DNA from: Paludibacteraceae bacterium
Lineage (GTDB): Bacteria > Bacteroidota > Bacteroidia > Bacteroidales > Paludibacteraceae
DNA: 64,000 bases
Reading direction: 5' to 3'
Assembly: GCA_905234835.1 (NCBI GenBank)
Contig: CAJOIZ010000003.1
Span: forward strand, 1 to 64,000
The position numbers and the translations under genes were made by a program. Positions 1-7,805 of the stretch are shown here, piece by piece (the first letter of the stretch is position 1; each line of letters begins with the position of its first letter). The notes beneath the pieces are model-generated. The model saw only the letters and a program-made list of their open reading frames with translations. It was not told where the DNA came from and did no database searches.

Positions 1-1
1 G

Positions 2-685
2 GACTACAACGGTCACACTGTCAACACCGCCACACTCAACCGCCGTTTCACACAAGGCAAGTGGGCGACGCTCTGTCTGCCGTTCAATGTCAGCAAAGGC
101 ATGATGATGGCTCTCGGTCTGAACGCCCGCGTCTTTGAGTTCCGTTATGCGGAAACGGTAGATGCTTTGACCGTCATACATTTCGCTGCGGCAAAGTCCA
201 TTGAGGCGGGCAAAGGCTATATTGTCAATGCGAATGCCAAGTTGGCACAGAAGACCTCGTTCGTCTTCCCGAACGTAACCATCAATACCGATGCCGACAA
301 CGAGGACATCACCGCCCTGACAGGTTATAACGATAACTCGGGTCGCGGCAGCATTTACTTGGTAGGCACGCTCCGCACAGGCAAGTTGCAAGGCATGACC
401 AACGGCAACATCTATCTGGGTTTGAAGGACAACAAGCTCTATTACCCGAACACGGTTACAGGAACGAATATCCGCGCTTATCGCGGTTTCTTCCGCAGTG
501 AAGTTCCACTGAACGCCCAGCGCATCCGCATCGTGGCAGAAGGAGTTGATAATGGAGAGTTGATAATTGACAATGGACAGTTGATAATTGATAACTCCTC
601 TGCTGTCAAGTATATTGAGAATGGCATTCTCTACATACGCAGCAACGGCAAGACCTACAACGCGCAAGGCCAGAGTCTCGACTAA
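2..685 (+). CDS. Secreted protein, C-terminal part (5' end outside window)
   Basis: The open frame runs into the left edge, so the ATG at 101 given by the track is internal; frame 2 is open from base 2. The visible part is a roughly 150-residue module (WATLCLPFNVS, then an AGKGYIVNAN block, then NKLYYPN and AYRGFF). It recurs in the proteins ending at 34597, 15791 and 17841. A linker and the tail NGILYIRSNGKTYNAQGQ close the protein. Such tails are common at the C-termini of secreted Bacteroidales proteins and may be a secretion or anchoring signal (inference). The linker NGELIIDNGQLIIDN is encoded by the same 7-nt repeat that fills intergenic regions nearby. A strong hairpin terminator follows at 725. 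Confidence 0.85.
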   Translation, partial: DYNGHTVNTATLNRRFTQGKWATLCLPFNVSKGMMMALGLNARVFEFRYAETVDALTVIHFAAAKSIEAGKGYIVNANAKLAQKTSFVFPNVTINTDADNEDITALTGYNDNSGRGSIYLVGTLRTGKLQGMTNGNIYLGLKDNKLYYPNTVTGTNIRAYRGFFRSEVPLNAQRIRIVAEGVDNGELIIDNGQLIIDNSSAVKYIENGILYIRSNGKTYNAQGQSLD

Positions 686-724
686 ATGCCTGCTCGGCGG
701 GTTAATCCCCGCCGCCATATAACA

Positions 725-759
725 GACGAAAGGCACTTCATTGCGGAGTGCCTTTCGTC
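725..759 (+). terminator. Hairpin terminator after the first CDS
   Basis: GACGAAAGGCACT pairs perfectly with AGTGCCTTTCGTC over 13 bp with a 9-nt loop, 40 nt after the stop. There is no long T run, only GTTGTG. A second shorter GC-rich inverted repeat lies between the stop codon and this hairpin. Confidence 0.7.
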
Positions 760-866
760 GTTGTGTCAGGAATCTGACACGTTGTTGCGTCGGCATGAAA
801 GCCCGATAGTCTTTTATGGTTGCGGCATAAATTTGCAATTTGCAATTTGAAATCATAAATCAAAAG

Positions 867-972
867 CCCCTCCTCATTTACAGTCTCTTACAAAGAAAAT
901 GCAAAAAATAGTAAAAAAAGTTGCCTTTCAGGTGATAGATTTTGCCCTTTTTTTGCCTTATATATGGAGGGG
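867..972. repeat. 106-bp dispersed element, copy 1 (CCCCTCC...GGAGGGG ends)
   Basis: The element begins with CCCCTCC and ends with GGAGGGG, a 7-bp terminal inverted repeat. Its A/T-rich interior contains GGTGATAGATTTTGCCC. The copy at 63468-63573 has exactly the same length and only a handful of differences. Both copies are flanked by the AAATTTGCAATTTGAAATC repeat and both lie next to genes for secreted proteins. It has no coding capacity, so it could be a MITE-like element, a small RNA or a regulatory element. Confidence 0.75.
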
Positions 973-1497
973 TATATAAATTTGCAATTTGAAATCATAA
1001 ATTTGCAACTATCAACTATCAATTATCAACTCTCAACTTTCTAAACCACCTATAAACTCATAAACTCCTAAACTCATAAACCAAACTTGTCCTTGTTGTC
1101 ACATGTGTAGTCAAAATAATAATTTCCTAGTACTATTTTCTATTATCCGCATAGACAAAACATTCTGACAGTAAGCGTGTTCTGATTGCGTATGCGCTTC
1201 TTTCTGTTCTTTCGTCCTGTCCTTGTTGTCATTTTTTTCTAATTTGACAACAAAAATTAGCCTTCTCTCCCTACTTATAGAAGCGCAATAATGTGCAGAT
1301 ATGAAATCATAAACCATAAATCATAAATTTGCAACTATCAACTATCAATTATCAACTCTCAACTTTCTAACCCCCCCATAAACTTATAAACCTCTAAACT
1401 CATAAACCAAAAAAATACCATGGAAGTGCAAACGAAAAAAGATGTCTTGCTTGCAGTTTTTTTGTTCTTACTGCTATGATTTGGCAGATAAAAGCAC

Positions 1498-1505
1498 TAC
1501 CTTTG
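1498..1505 (+). promoter_or_regulatory. -7 box TACCTTTG of the WYL gene
   Basis: TACCTTTG matches the Bacteroidetes -7 consensus TAnnTTTG and lies 21 bp before the ATG at 1526. It sits inside the longer ORF starting at 1442, which argues for the later start. No well-spaced -33 TTTG was found. Confidence 0.5.
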
Positions 1506-1525
1506 CCGGAAAATTGAAGAGAACT

Positions 1526-2446
1526 ATGGAAAAACAATCATCCGCCCTGCTATTCCGCTGCTATATATGGCTGGTGGAAACCATCTATACAGCCGGACAC
1601 ATCTCCCGTGCGGACATCAACCGCAAGTGGGCAAAGAACTCCACGCTCAACTATATGCATGAGAGTGCCATACCCGAACGCACTTTCCACAACTGGAGGC
1701 ACGCCATTGAGGACTTGTTTCAGATTATCATCGAGTGCGACCGCAGTCTCGGACGGACATACTACATAGAAGATGCAGACGACCTCGCTCGTGGCGGAGT
1801 GCGCCAATGGCTGATTAACACCTTCGCAGTAAACAACCTCATCAACGAAAGCCACCATCTCAAGCATCAGATTCTGTTTGAGAAGATTCCTTCCGGTCAG
1901 CGTTTCCTGATGCCGATTATCGAAGCGATGCGCGACAAAGTGGAACTGAAGATGACTTATCACGGCTACCACAAAGACCATCCTTCTACTTTCAATGTCA
2001 AGCCCTACTGCGTCAAGGTCTATCGCCAGCGTTGGTATATGCTCGCCAAGTCAGACCTGCCAGAACCGACCGTCTATTCGTTAGACAGAATTGTTGAGTT
2101 GGAAGCGACCGGCAAGACCTATAAGCTGCCTGCCGGCTTTGACGCGGAAGCGTACTTCGCTCCGTTGGTGGGCGTGAGTGATGCGGGTAAGAAGCCTGTG
2201 TTTGTCACTATCCGTGTGAACAGTTGGCAGGCTAACTACCTGCGTTCCCTGCCTCTCCACGACTCACAGCGCGAGACGGAACGCACGGAGGAGTATTCTG
2301 TATTCAAGTATTTTGTAGTCCCCAACTACGAGTTTATGCAGGAACTTCGCGCCCACGGCTCCGCCTTGCAGGTTCTGGAACCAAAGAAACTGGCAGACAA
2401 GATGAAGAAAGAAAGTGAATCAATAACTGAATTGTATAACATATAA
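1526..2446 (+). CDS. WYL-domain transcriptional regulator
   Basis: About 306 residues. The N-terminal region (LLFRCYIWLVETIYTAGHIS) looks like the winged-helix part of Bacteroidetes WYL proteins. The C-terminal half has the WYL core: a strand with KMTYHGY, then VKPYCVKVYRQRWYMLAK, then VYSLDRI. WYL proteins are ligand- or nucleic-acid-sensing regulators, often placed beside defence genes (family knowledge). I moved the start from 1442 to 1526 because a -7 box lies between the two ATGs. It is followed after 12 bp by a nuclease-like gene on the same strand, so co-transcription is likely and the WYL protein may control it (inference). Confidence 0.8.
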   Translation: MEKQSSALLFRCYIWLVETIYTAGHISRADINRKWAKNSTLNYMHESAIPERTFHNWRHAIEDLFQIIIECDRSLGRTYYIEDADDLARGGVRQWLINTFAVNNLINESHHLKHQILFEKIPSGQRFLMPIIEAMRDKVELKMTYHGYHKDHPSTFNVKPYCVKVYRQRWYMLAKSDLPEPTVYSLDRIVELEATGKTYKLPAGFDAEAYFAPLVGVSDAGKKPVFVTIRVNSWQANYLRSLPLHDSQRETERTEEYSVFKYFVVPNYEFMQELRAHGSALQVLEPKKLADKMKKESESITELYNI

Positions 2447-2458
2447 AATCATTAATTT

Positions 2459-3619
2459 ATGGCTGAAACAAAATTAAATTCCAGTGTTCCCAATCTTTTT
2501 GACTACGCTACCTCGGAGTTGAGTCAGGATGCTTTTCTTTTGTGGTTGTTGAATTGGGCTAATCCCTTTGATCAACAGAAAATAGTCCTTAACTATGAGC
2601 AAAAGTGTCTTCATGAAGCAGCTCAAGGATTTGTTCGTATGTTATTGGATATGCCTACCGATTGGCCAATAAATTCCGTTAAATGCTATAAACAGAAATA
2701 CAATATAGATGTTTTAGCAGTAGTCAATGGGAAATATGCTTTAATTATTGAGGATAAGACGGACACAAAGGAACATGGTAAACAAATTGCAACATACACA
2801 GAAGCATTGAAAAAAGACGAGAATTTTAAGATACTTGAACGGCGTTGTATATATTATAAGTCAGGAAATGAAAGTCTCCATAGTATAGAGAAATTAAGTA
2901 AATTCTATTCAGACCCGGAACTTGAGATTTCATTAAAAACTGTTTTGCGCAAAGATGTTATAGATCTCTTTACCCCTTATGTTAATACAATAAAGGATTC
3001 TATCTTTGTTGATTATTTTAATCATTTACAAAAGATTGAAAATCTTACCAATTCATATATGACTAAACCTGTTGCCAAATGGGGAAGCAGAGCATGGCAA
3101 GGTTTTTATATGGCATTAGAAACTTGCCTAAATGAGAAACTAAATAAAGATATAGAAGTAGAAAATAATTGGAAATTATGCAAATGGATAAATGATCCGT
3201 ATAATGATGCTTGGGACTTCAAATTACCAAAGTTTTCCATTAAAGAGGATGGTTCGATTAAATTATATCTGCAAATAGACTCGCAGAATGGTCGTTTAAG
3301 CATGAGAACATATTGTAATCCAAAGAAAAAACAAGACAAAGGATGGTCAGAACCTGTAATAGAAGCAATCTATGCTGAGAGCGATGTTGAGAGCTTTTTT
3401 AATAAACTGAATAAAATCCAATTGACCGTTGTACGCCCTGAAAGAATTGCAGAATCAGAAAACACTACATTTGCTTATATCAAAAATACAGATGATTCTC
3501 ATTTTGTTAGTGGAGATGCGATAAAAGTAGATACTATCGCAGACCGGTTGCTTGAGTTACAAAGTATAATTTCAGATTTAGCATCATCTATACTAAAAAT
3601 CTCTCAACAGAAGCAATAA
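2459..3619 (+). CDS. PD-(D/E)XK nuclease superfamily protein
   Basis: 386 residues. Around residues 75-105 the pattern NIDVLAVV...YALIIEDKTDTKEHGKQI carries the Asp, Glu-x-Lys and downstream Gln spacing of PD-(D/E)XK nucleases, closest in my memory to the PDDEXK_4 family. The rest is alpha-helical with no other recognisable domain. Base composition is clearly more A/T-rich than in the flanking genes, which suggests horizontal transfer. It lies 12 bp behind the WYL regulator. A defence or DNA-repair role is possible but not shown. Confidence 0.7.
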   Translation: MAETKLNSSVPNLFDYATSELSQDAFLLWLLNWANPFDQQKIVLNYEQKCLHEAAQGFVRMLLDMPTDWPINSVKCYKQKYNIDVLAVVNGKYALIIEDKTDTKEHGKQIATYTEALKKDENFKILERRCIYYKSGNESLHSIEKLSKFYSDPELEISLKTVLRKDVIDLFTPYVNTIKDSIFVDYFNHLQKIENLTNSYMTKPVAKWGSRAWQGFYMALETCLNEKLNKDIEVENNWKLCKWINDPYNDAWDFKLPKFSIKEDGSIKLYLQIDSQNGRLSMRTYCNPKKKQDKGWSEPVIEAIYAESDVESFFNKLNKIQLTVVRPERIAESENTTFAYIKNTDDSHFVSGDAIKVDTIADRLLELQSIISDLASSILKISQQKQ

Positions 3620-3674
3620 AAGATTATTTTCTTTCACTTACTGAAACGTTTTGGCAGTCTGGGCACATAATTTT

Positions 3675-3705
3675 GCGGCGTGATTCACAAACAGAGTCAC
3701 GCCGC
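3675..3705 (+). terminator. Inverted repeat after the nuclease gene
   Basis: GCGGCGTGA and TCACGCCGC form a perfect 9-bp stem with a 13-nt loop, 55 bp after the nuclease stop and just before the next small gene. ATTGTT follows, so T enrichment is weak. It could also act as an operator. Confidence 0.5.
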
Positions 3706-3734
3706 ATTGTTAAACTTAAAAACCAAAAATCATT

Positions 3735-3953
3735 CTGGCACTTTGGAAAATTACCGTGAAGCGCAGAGTCAACAAGGTGGGCTTGCGCTTGGAGGAAGGA
3801 ATGTCCGTCGAGTTAGTGATTCCGTCTTCAACGAATCCGTTGGCTCAGTCGAAATACTTCCCTCAAATCCGACAACTGTTTGAGAACAAGTATGGCATCA
3901 ATCCGGAACATTATGTCAATACCGGCTATATGGAAAGCGAAAAATTATCGTAA
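3735..3953 (+). CDS. Small conserved-looking protein with probable non-ATG start
   Basis: The track starts at GTG 3756, but the frame is open further upstream and reads LALWKITVKRRVNKVGLRLE. The end LWKITVKRR looks like the natural N-terminus of a small Bacteroidetes family I associate with DUF6140 (pattern ALxxITVK...LExGMSVE...NPL...KYGI). That would need initiation at CTG 3735 or ATT 3732. The protein has a GMSVELVIPSSTNPL core and a C-terminal FENKYGINPEHY segment. Function unknown. If GTG 3756 is used, the first strand is lost. Confidence 0.55.
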   Translation: MALWKITVKRRVNKVGLRLEEGMSVELVIPSSTNPLAQSKYFPQIRQLFENKYGINPEHYVNTGYMESEKLS

Positions 3954-3993
3954 TTTTCCATAATGACTGCCACGATTCGGCAGTATAAGGTCG

Positions 3994-4001
3994 TACTTTT
4001 G
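3994..4001 (+). promoter_or_regulatory. -7 box TACTTTTG upstream of the 4057 gene
   Basis: TACTTTTG fits TAnnTTTG and is followed by GCAGCG. It lies 56 bp before the ATG at 4057 and presumably drives both the 154-aa gene and the MreB-like gene. Confidence 0.65.
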
Positions 4002-4056
4002 CAGCGCAATTCCAAAACAAAGGGATTGCACTGCAACTTTTTAACATTATAAAAAT

Positions 4057-4521
4057 ATGAGCTTCAAAAGAAAACAACAACAATTAGAGCAAAGAATCTT
4101 GTATCTGTTCTATGACCGCTCTATCGAAATTGAGAAACCGCAGTTCAATCTGCGATGGACGTATATTTTTGCACAGGCTGCGCATCGCCTTAATAAAACA
4201 GGTTACGCCGTAACCTTATATGCGACTTCTAATAAGACCAGCCTGCAATTTTCAATAGGTCCGCAGCAACGCAAGTTTCGTCTTGTGTTGGATTGGGATG
4301 ATGACAACCAGCCTGTGGCGGTGGTGGAGTTCCTTCAGTTTGATCCGGATTATATTATCAATGTGTTGCGCCCCGTCTTTGCTGCCACCGAAACATTACA
4401 GGATTTCACCCGCTGCAGCGGCAATGCATTCTATCATCCGCTGACAGGAACCAAAGAGGAAATAGTGGCTTTCCTTTGTAAAACTGTCGCTACATTGTGT
4501 ATCGCTATCAACAAACTCTAA
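4057..4521 (+). CDS. Hypothetical protein, 154 aa
   Basis: A soluble, mixed-charge protein with no signal peptide. It starts MSFKRKQQQLEQRILYLFYD and contains a beta-rich middle (YAVTLYATSNKTSLQFSIG, FRLVLDWDDDNQPVAVVEF). I recognise no family. The upstream promoter and the 11-bp gap to the MreB-like gene suggest a two-gene operon, so it may be a partner of that protein (inference). Confidence 0.7.
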   Translation: MSFKRKQQQLEQRILYLFYDRSIEIEKPQFNLRWTYIFAQAAHRLNKTGYAVTLYATSNKTSLQFSIGPQQRKFRLVLDWDDDNQPVAVVEFLQFDPDYIINVLRPVFAATETLQDFTRCSGNAFYHPLTGTKEEIVAFLCKTVATLCIAINKL

Positions 4522-4532
4522 ATGATATTGTT

Positions 4533-5162
4533 ATGAAAAAATTATCTCTTAAAGAATTTGCCAATGATCTTGGCTCTGAAATCACCATTCTCACTCATGG
4601 TAAGGTGGTATTGAACAAACCGATTGCTAAGGCAATCAGTATCGGGCTGGATGTCAGAAACACACGAGGATGTATGATGGTGGATATAGGGAATACCATA
4701 ACCGAGGTCTTTGTGATTGCAAACGGACGCGTCTTGTCCAGTCACCATACTGCGGCAATCTCATACGACATTTTAATTCAGGATATTATCCTTTATATGG
4801 CAAGTATGCATAGTACGCGGATTGATAAAGCTATCGCAAAAAAGATTATGACCGTTGTCGGCTCTGCCTGCACAGAGTTGGAAGATGCGCCGAATGATTA
4901 TAAAGTGATTGGCCCGAATATCACGACCGCTCTTCCGATGCGGACTTCTGTCTCTTATACAGAGATAGCGCACTGCTTGCGTAGGAGCATCGAGAGACTT
5001 GAATACATGATTATACAAATTCTCGAAACAACTCCGGTATGGTTGAATAACGATATTGCTGAACGTGGCATTTTCCTGACAGGAGAAGGTGCTTCGTTGC
5101 GCGGGCTTGACAAGCGACTGGAGTTTAGGACAACTGTTCCTGTTCATATTCGTTCTCGATAG
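4533..5162 (+). CDS. Short MreB-like actin-fold protein
   Basis: 209 residues against about 340 for MreB. The start is ATG 4533; the track's 4497 start overlaps the previous gene. It aligns by eye with the second half of MreB: GCMMVDIGNTITEVFVI corresponds to the phosphate-2 motif (VVDIGGGTTE) and GIFLTGEGASLRGLDK to the adenosine motif (GIVLTGGGALLRGLD). The first phosphate-binding region is absent, and glycines in both remaining motifs are replaced, so ATP binding and polymerisation are doubtful. It may be a filament modulator or a degenerate paralogue. Confidence 0.75.
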   Translation: MKKLSLKEFANDLGSEITILTHGKVVLNKPIAKAISIGLDVRNTRGCMMVDIGNTITEVFVIANGRVLSSHHTAAISYDILIQDIILYMASMHSTRIDKAIAKKIMTVVGSACTELEDAPNDYKVIGPNITTALPMRTSVSYTEIAHCLRRSIERLEYMIIQILETTPVWLNNDIAERGIFLTGEGASLRGLDKRLEFRTTVPVHIRSR

Positions 5163-5223
5163 GGGGAATAGGATTCTAATGCGCTGGCGTTGGTGCTGGC
5201 GCTATGGATAATCAAAAAAGAAA

Positions 5224-5252
5224 GAAACCGATAAGTTATGCTTATCAGTTTC
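5224..5252 (-). terminator. Terminator of tRNA-Lys
   Basis: Read on the minus strand, GAAACTGATAAG pairs with CTTATCGGTTTC (one G-U pair) around a 5-nt loop, followed by TTTCTTTTTT. It lies 17 bp beyond the tRNA 3' end. Confidence 0.75.
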
Positions 5253-5268
5253 TCGCTTTCCGTTAGTG

Positions 5269-5341
<73 letters not shown>

Positions 5342-5410
5342 CGCTTGTCATACGCTTTCCTGAACAAATATCCAGTACTAAACATCGGAACTTTTTCCGA
5401 AAAGCGGGCG

Positions 5411-5418
5411 CAAAAGTA
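5411..5418 (-). promoter_or_regulatory. -7 box of tRNA-Lys
   Basis: CAAAAGTA on the plus strand is TACTTTTG on the minus strand, followed by GCGCCCGC. It lies 70 bp upstream of the tRNA 5' end. Confidence 0.65.
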
Positions 5419-5491
5419 CACCGTTTTTTCATTCCTGCCAAATAGAATCGTAAAAAAAAGTTTTTTTTATGAAAATCGCAAAAAAATCAGT

Positions 5492-5499
5492 TACCTTTG
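5492..5499 (+). promoter_or_regulatory. -7 box TACCTTTG of the envelope operon
   Basis: TACCTTTG followed by TGCGC lies 57 bp before ATG 5556. It falls inside the extended ORF from 5469 and so decides for the later start. Confidence 0.65.
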
Positions 5500-5555
5500 T
5501 GCGCTTTTACAAGATAATTGTGAGGAGCATAATAGGGCAAATACCCATTGACGCG

Positions 5556-7073
5556 ATGAACGAGCAAACATATACTATCCTGTCGGAACTCTATCGCAAA
5601 GCAACCGGTATGGATGCAGGCGAAATAACCCCATTGACTCAGTCGGGAAGCAACCGCCATTATTTTCGGATATGTCCTTTGCATACTCCTTCTTCCGGCT
5701 CTGACAACCGATCACAGGAAGAACCGGTATGCTCAGACCTTATAGGGGTGGAAGGCACATCTCGGGAAGAGAATCATGCCTTCCTGTATATGGTTAGGCA
5801 CTTTGCCGATAAGGGACTTAACGTGCCGCATGTCATAGCGCAATCCGATGACGAGATGTACTATGTGCAGCAGGATCTTGGACAGACGCTGCTCTTTGAC
5901 TACATCGCAGAAGGACGCAAAACAGGTGTTTTTTGTGAGCGCGAGAAGCAGATGCTCAGGAAAACCATCCGCGCCCTTGCACGCTTCCAAATCAAAGGAG
6001 CGGAAGGTATGGACTACACGCACTGTTATCCGCAGCCGCAGTTCAACCGCAGAAGCATCCTCTGGGACCTCAACTATTTCAAATACTGCTTCCTGAAAGC
6101 CACAGAAATAGAGTTTCAGGAAGACCGTTTGGAAAACGACTTTGAGCGATTGGCAGACATACTGCTTGGCGAATCTGCATCACAGCCGCAGAATAGCCCG
6201 ATGTCGATGTGGGCGTTCATGTACCGCGATTTCCAGAGCCGAAACGTAATGGTGGTGGATGATGAACCCTACTTTATAGACTTTCAGGGCGGACGGAAAG
6301 GACCTGTCTATTACGATGTCGCCTCTTTCCTTTGGCAGGCGAAAGCCAATTTCCATGATGACTTGCGCGGGGAACTTATCAGCGAATACTTGGACGAACT
6401 TCGGCATTTTATTCCGGTTGACCCAACCGCTTTCCTTTCTACGCTTCGTCATTTTGTACTTTTCCGCACGTTGCAAGTGTTAGGCGCATACGGTTTTCGC
6501 GGCTATTTTGAGAAGAAACCCCATTTCCTGCAGTCCATTCCTTTTGCTATTGACAATCTCAGAAGATGGCTGGATGCTGCGCCTGATAACGGGGATGACT
6601 ATGCCTACCTCAAAGAACTATTGCAGAGGATGACCGAACTCAAGCAGTTCAAGGAAGTGGCTATCCGCAAACCGTTGGTCGTTAAGGTATATAGTTTCTC
6701 TTATAAGAAAGGCATTCCGGCGGATGATAGTGGGAACGGAGGAGGCTTCGTGTTTGACTGCCGTGCCGTTAATAACCCGGGGAAGTACGAACGCTATAAT
6801 GCTTATACGGGACAGGACGAACCCGTCATCCGCTTTTTGGAGGATGACGGTGAGATACTTACCTTCCTGCGCTCGGCCTACCAGCTCGTAGATGCAAGTG
6901 TCAAACGCTATATGGACCGAGGTTTCCAGCACCTGATGGTCAGTTTCGGATGTACGGGAGGACAGCACCGGTCCGTCTATGCTGCCGAGAAAATGGCTGA
7001 ACACATACACAGCACGTTCGGCGTTACCGTCCAGCTTATCCATCGTGAACAGAATCAGCAACGGCAGTTATGA
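5556..7073 (+). CDS. AmgK-like sugar kinase fused to a RapZ C-terminal domain
   Basis: About 505 residues from ATG 5556. Residues 1-350 are an APH/choline-kinase fold with SGSNRHYFRI, the catalytic loop MYRDFQSRNVMV and metal-binding YFIDFQGGRKGP followed by YYDVASFLW. This pattern is typical of AmgK, the anomeric MurNAc/GlcNAc kinase of cell-wall recycling. Residues 370-500 match the RapZ C-terminal domain: SFSYKKGIPADD, VFDCRAVNNP, FGCTGGQHRSV. The RapZ P-loop domain is absent. The stop overlaps the start of a MurU-like gene (ATGA), which supports the AmgK-MurU recycling assignment. The RapZ half could sense an amino-sugar phosphate (inference). Confidence 0.8.
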   Translation: MNEQTYTILSELYRKATGMDAGEITPLTQSGSNRHYFRICPLHTPSSGSDNRSQEEPVCSDLIGVEGTSREENHAFLYMVRHFADKGLNVPHVIAQSDDEMYYVQQDLGQTLLFDYIAEGRKTGVFCEREKQMLRKTIRALARFQIKGAEGMDYTHCYPQPQFNRRSILWDLNYFKYCFLKATEIEFQEDRLENDFERLADILLGESASQPQNSPMSMWAFMYRDFQSRNVMVVDDEPYFIDFQGGRKGPVYYDVASFLWQAKANFHDDLRGELISEYLDELRHFIPVDPTAFLSTLRHFVLFRTLQVLGAYGFRGYFEKKPHFLQSIPFAIDNLRRWLDAAPDNGDDYAYLKELLQRMTELKQFKEVAIRKPLVVKVYSFSYKKGIPADDSGNGGGFVFDCRAVNNPGKYERYNAYTGQDEPVIRFLEDDGEILTFLRSAYQLVDASVKRYMDRGFQHLMVSFGCTGGQHRSVYAAEKMAEHIHSTFGVTVQLIHREQNQQRQL

Positions 7074-7804
7074 GAGCGATGATTTTTGCAGCGGGGTTGG
7101 GTACACGGTTGCGCCCGTTGACTAACCGTATTCCCAAGGCACTGGTTCCGATACTCGGCAAACCGTTGTTGCTTTGGCAGATTGAGCGGCTTAAAACAGC
7201 CGGCATTAGCCGGATTATCATCAATGTGCATCACAAGGCAGAGCAGATTATTGAATACCTGCACACCAACCGCAATTTTGGCTGTGAGATTTATATCTCT
7301 GACGAGCGGGAAGAACTTCTCGAAACGGGAGGCGGGCTGCGGAAAGCGCTGAAGGAATACCCCTATGACGAACCGACTCTTGCACTAAATGCGGACATCC
7401 TTTCTACCAATATACTGAACGGACTGACGGCGGCTTATCAAAACGACCTTGCTCTTTTGGTTGTCAGTCAGCGCAAAACGCAACGATATCTCGCCTTTGA
7501 TGAAGACTTGCATCTGAAAGGCTGGACCAATGTCAGTACCGGCGAGATACGTCCTACAGGACAGGACTTGACCGGCACACAACTATTGGCTTTCTCGGGA
7601 ATGCAGATTGTTTCACCGCAAATTCTGCCCTATATGGATAGGATGGGGAACGACAGATTCTCCCTCATTGATTTGTATATGGATATCGTCAGGAGAAAGG
7701 GGGAGATACGGGCTTATATACCGGATGACTATCGAATGATTGATGTGGGAAAGATAGAACAATTAACCGAAGTGGAGCAATGGGCAAACGAATGGTTGAG
7801 GTAG
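7070..7804 (+). CDS. MurU-like sugar-1-phosphate nucleotidyltransferase
   Basis: 244 residues. The N-terminal FAAGLGTRLRPLTNRIPKAL is the nucleotide-binding signature of NTP_transferase enzymes. IIINVHHKAEQI and LALNADIL fit the same fold, with the Asp of NAD a likely metal ligand. Small size and lack of a C-terminal beta-helix fit MurU, which makes UDP-MurNAc from MurNAc-1-phosphate. It overlaps the AmgK-like gene by 4 bp (ATGA), so the two are translationally coupled. A mannose-1-phosphate or other sugar-1-phosphate nucleotidyltransferase remains possible. Confidence 0.75.
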   Translation: MRAMIFAAGLGTRLRPLTNRIPKALVPILGKPLLLWQIERLKTAGISRIIINVHHKAEQIIEYLHTNRNFGCEIYISDEREELLETGGGLRKALKEYPYDEPTLALNADILSTNILNGLTAAYQNDLALLVVSQRKTQRYLAFDEDLHLKGWTNVSTGEIRPTGQDLTGTQLLAFSGMQIVSPQILPYMDRMGNDRFSLIDLYMDIVRRKGEIRAYIPDDYRMIDVGKIEQLTEVEQWANEWLR

Positions 7805-7805
7805 C

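Larger units (their letters stand above)
686..1525. repeat. 840-bp spacer: terminator, 106-bp element copy 1, 7-nt arrays
   Basis: After the terminator the spacer holds a hairpin remnant (CATGAAAGCCC...TCTTTTATGG, 794-824) related to the boundary repeat of 38-52 kb. It then holds the 106-bp element at 867-972, runs of 7-nt units (AACTATC, AATTATC, AACTCTC, CATAAAC) at about 1005-1080 and 1308-1410, and a 130-bp unique stretch bracketed by two copies of TGTCCTTGTTGTCA-like sequence. The 68-aa minus ORF at 1111-1317 has no recognisable protein features and is not called. Confidence 0.7.

Noticed and set aside
1111-1317. 68-aa minus ORF in the first spacer
   Set aside because: Runs through repeats at both ends, no promoter or start signal, charged low-complexity sequence.
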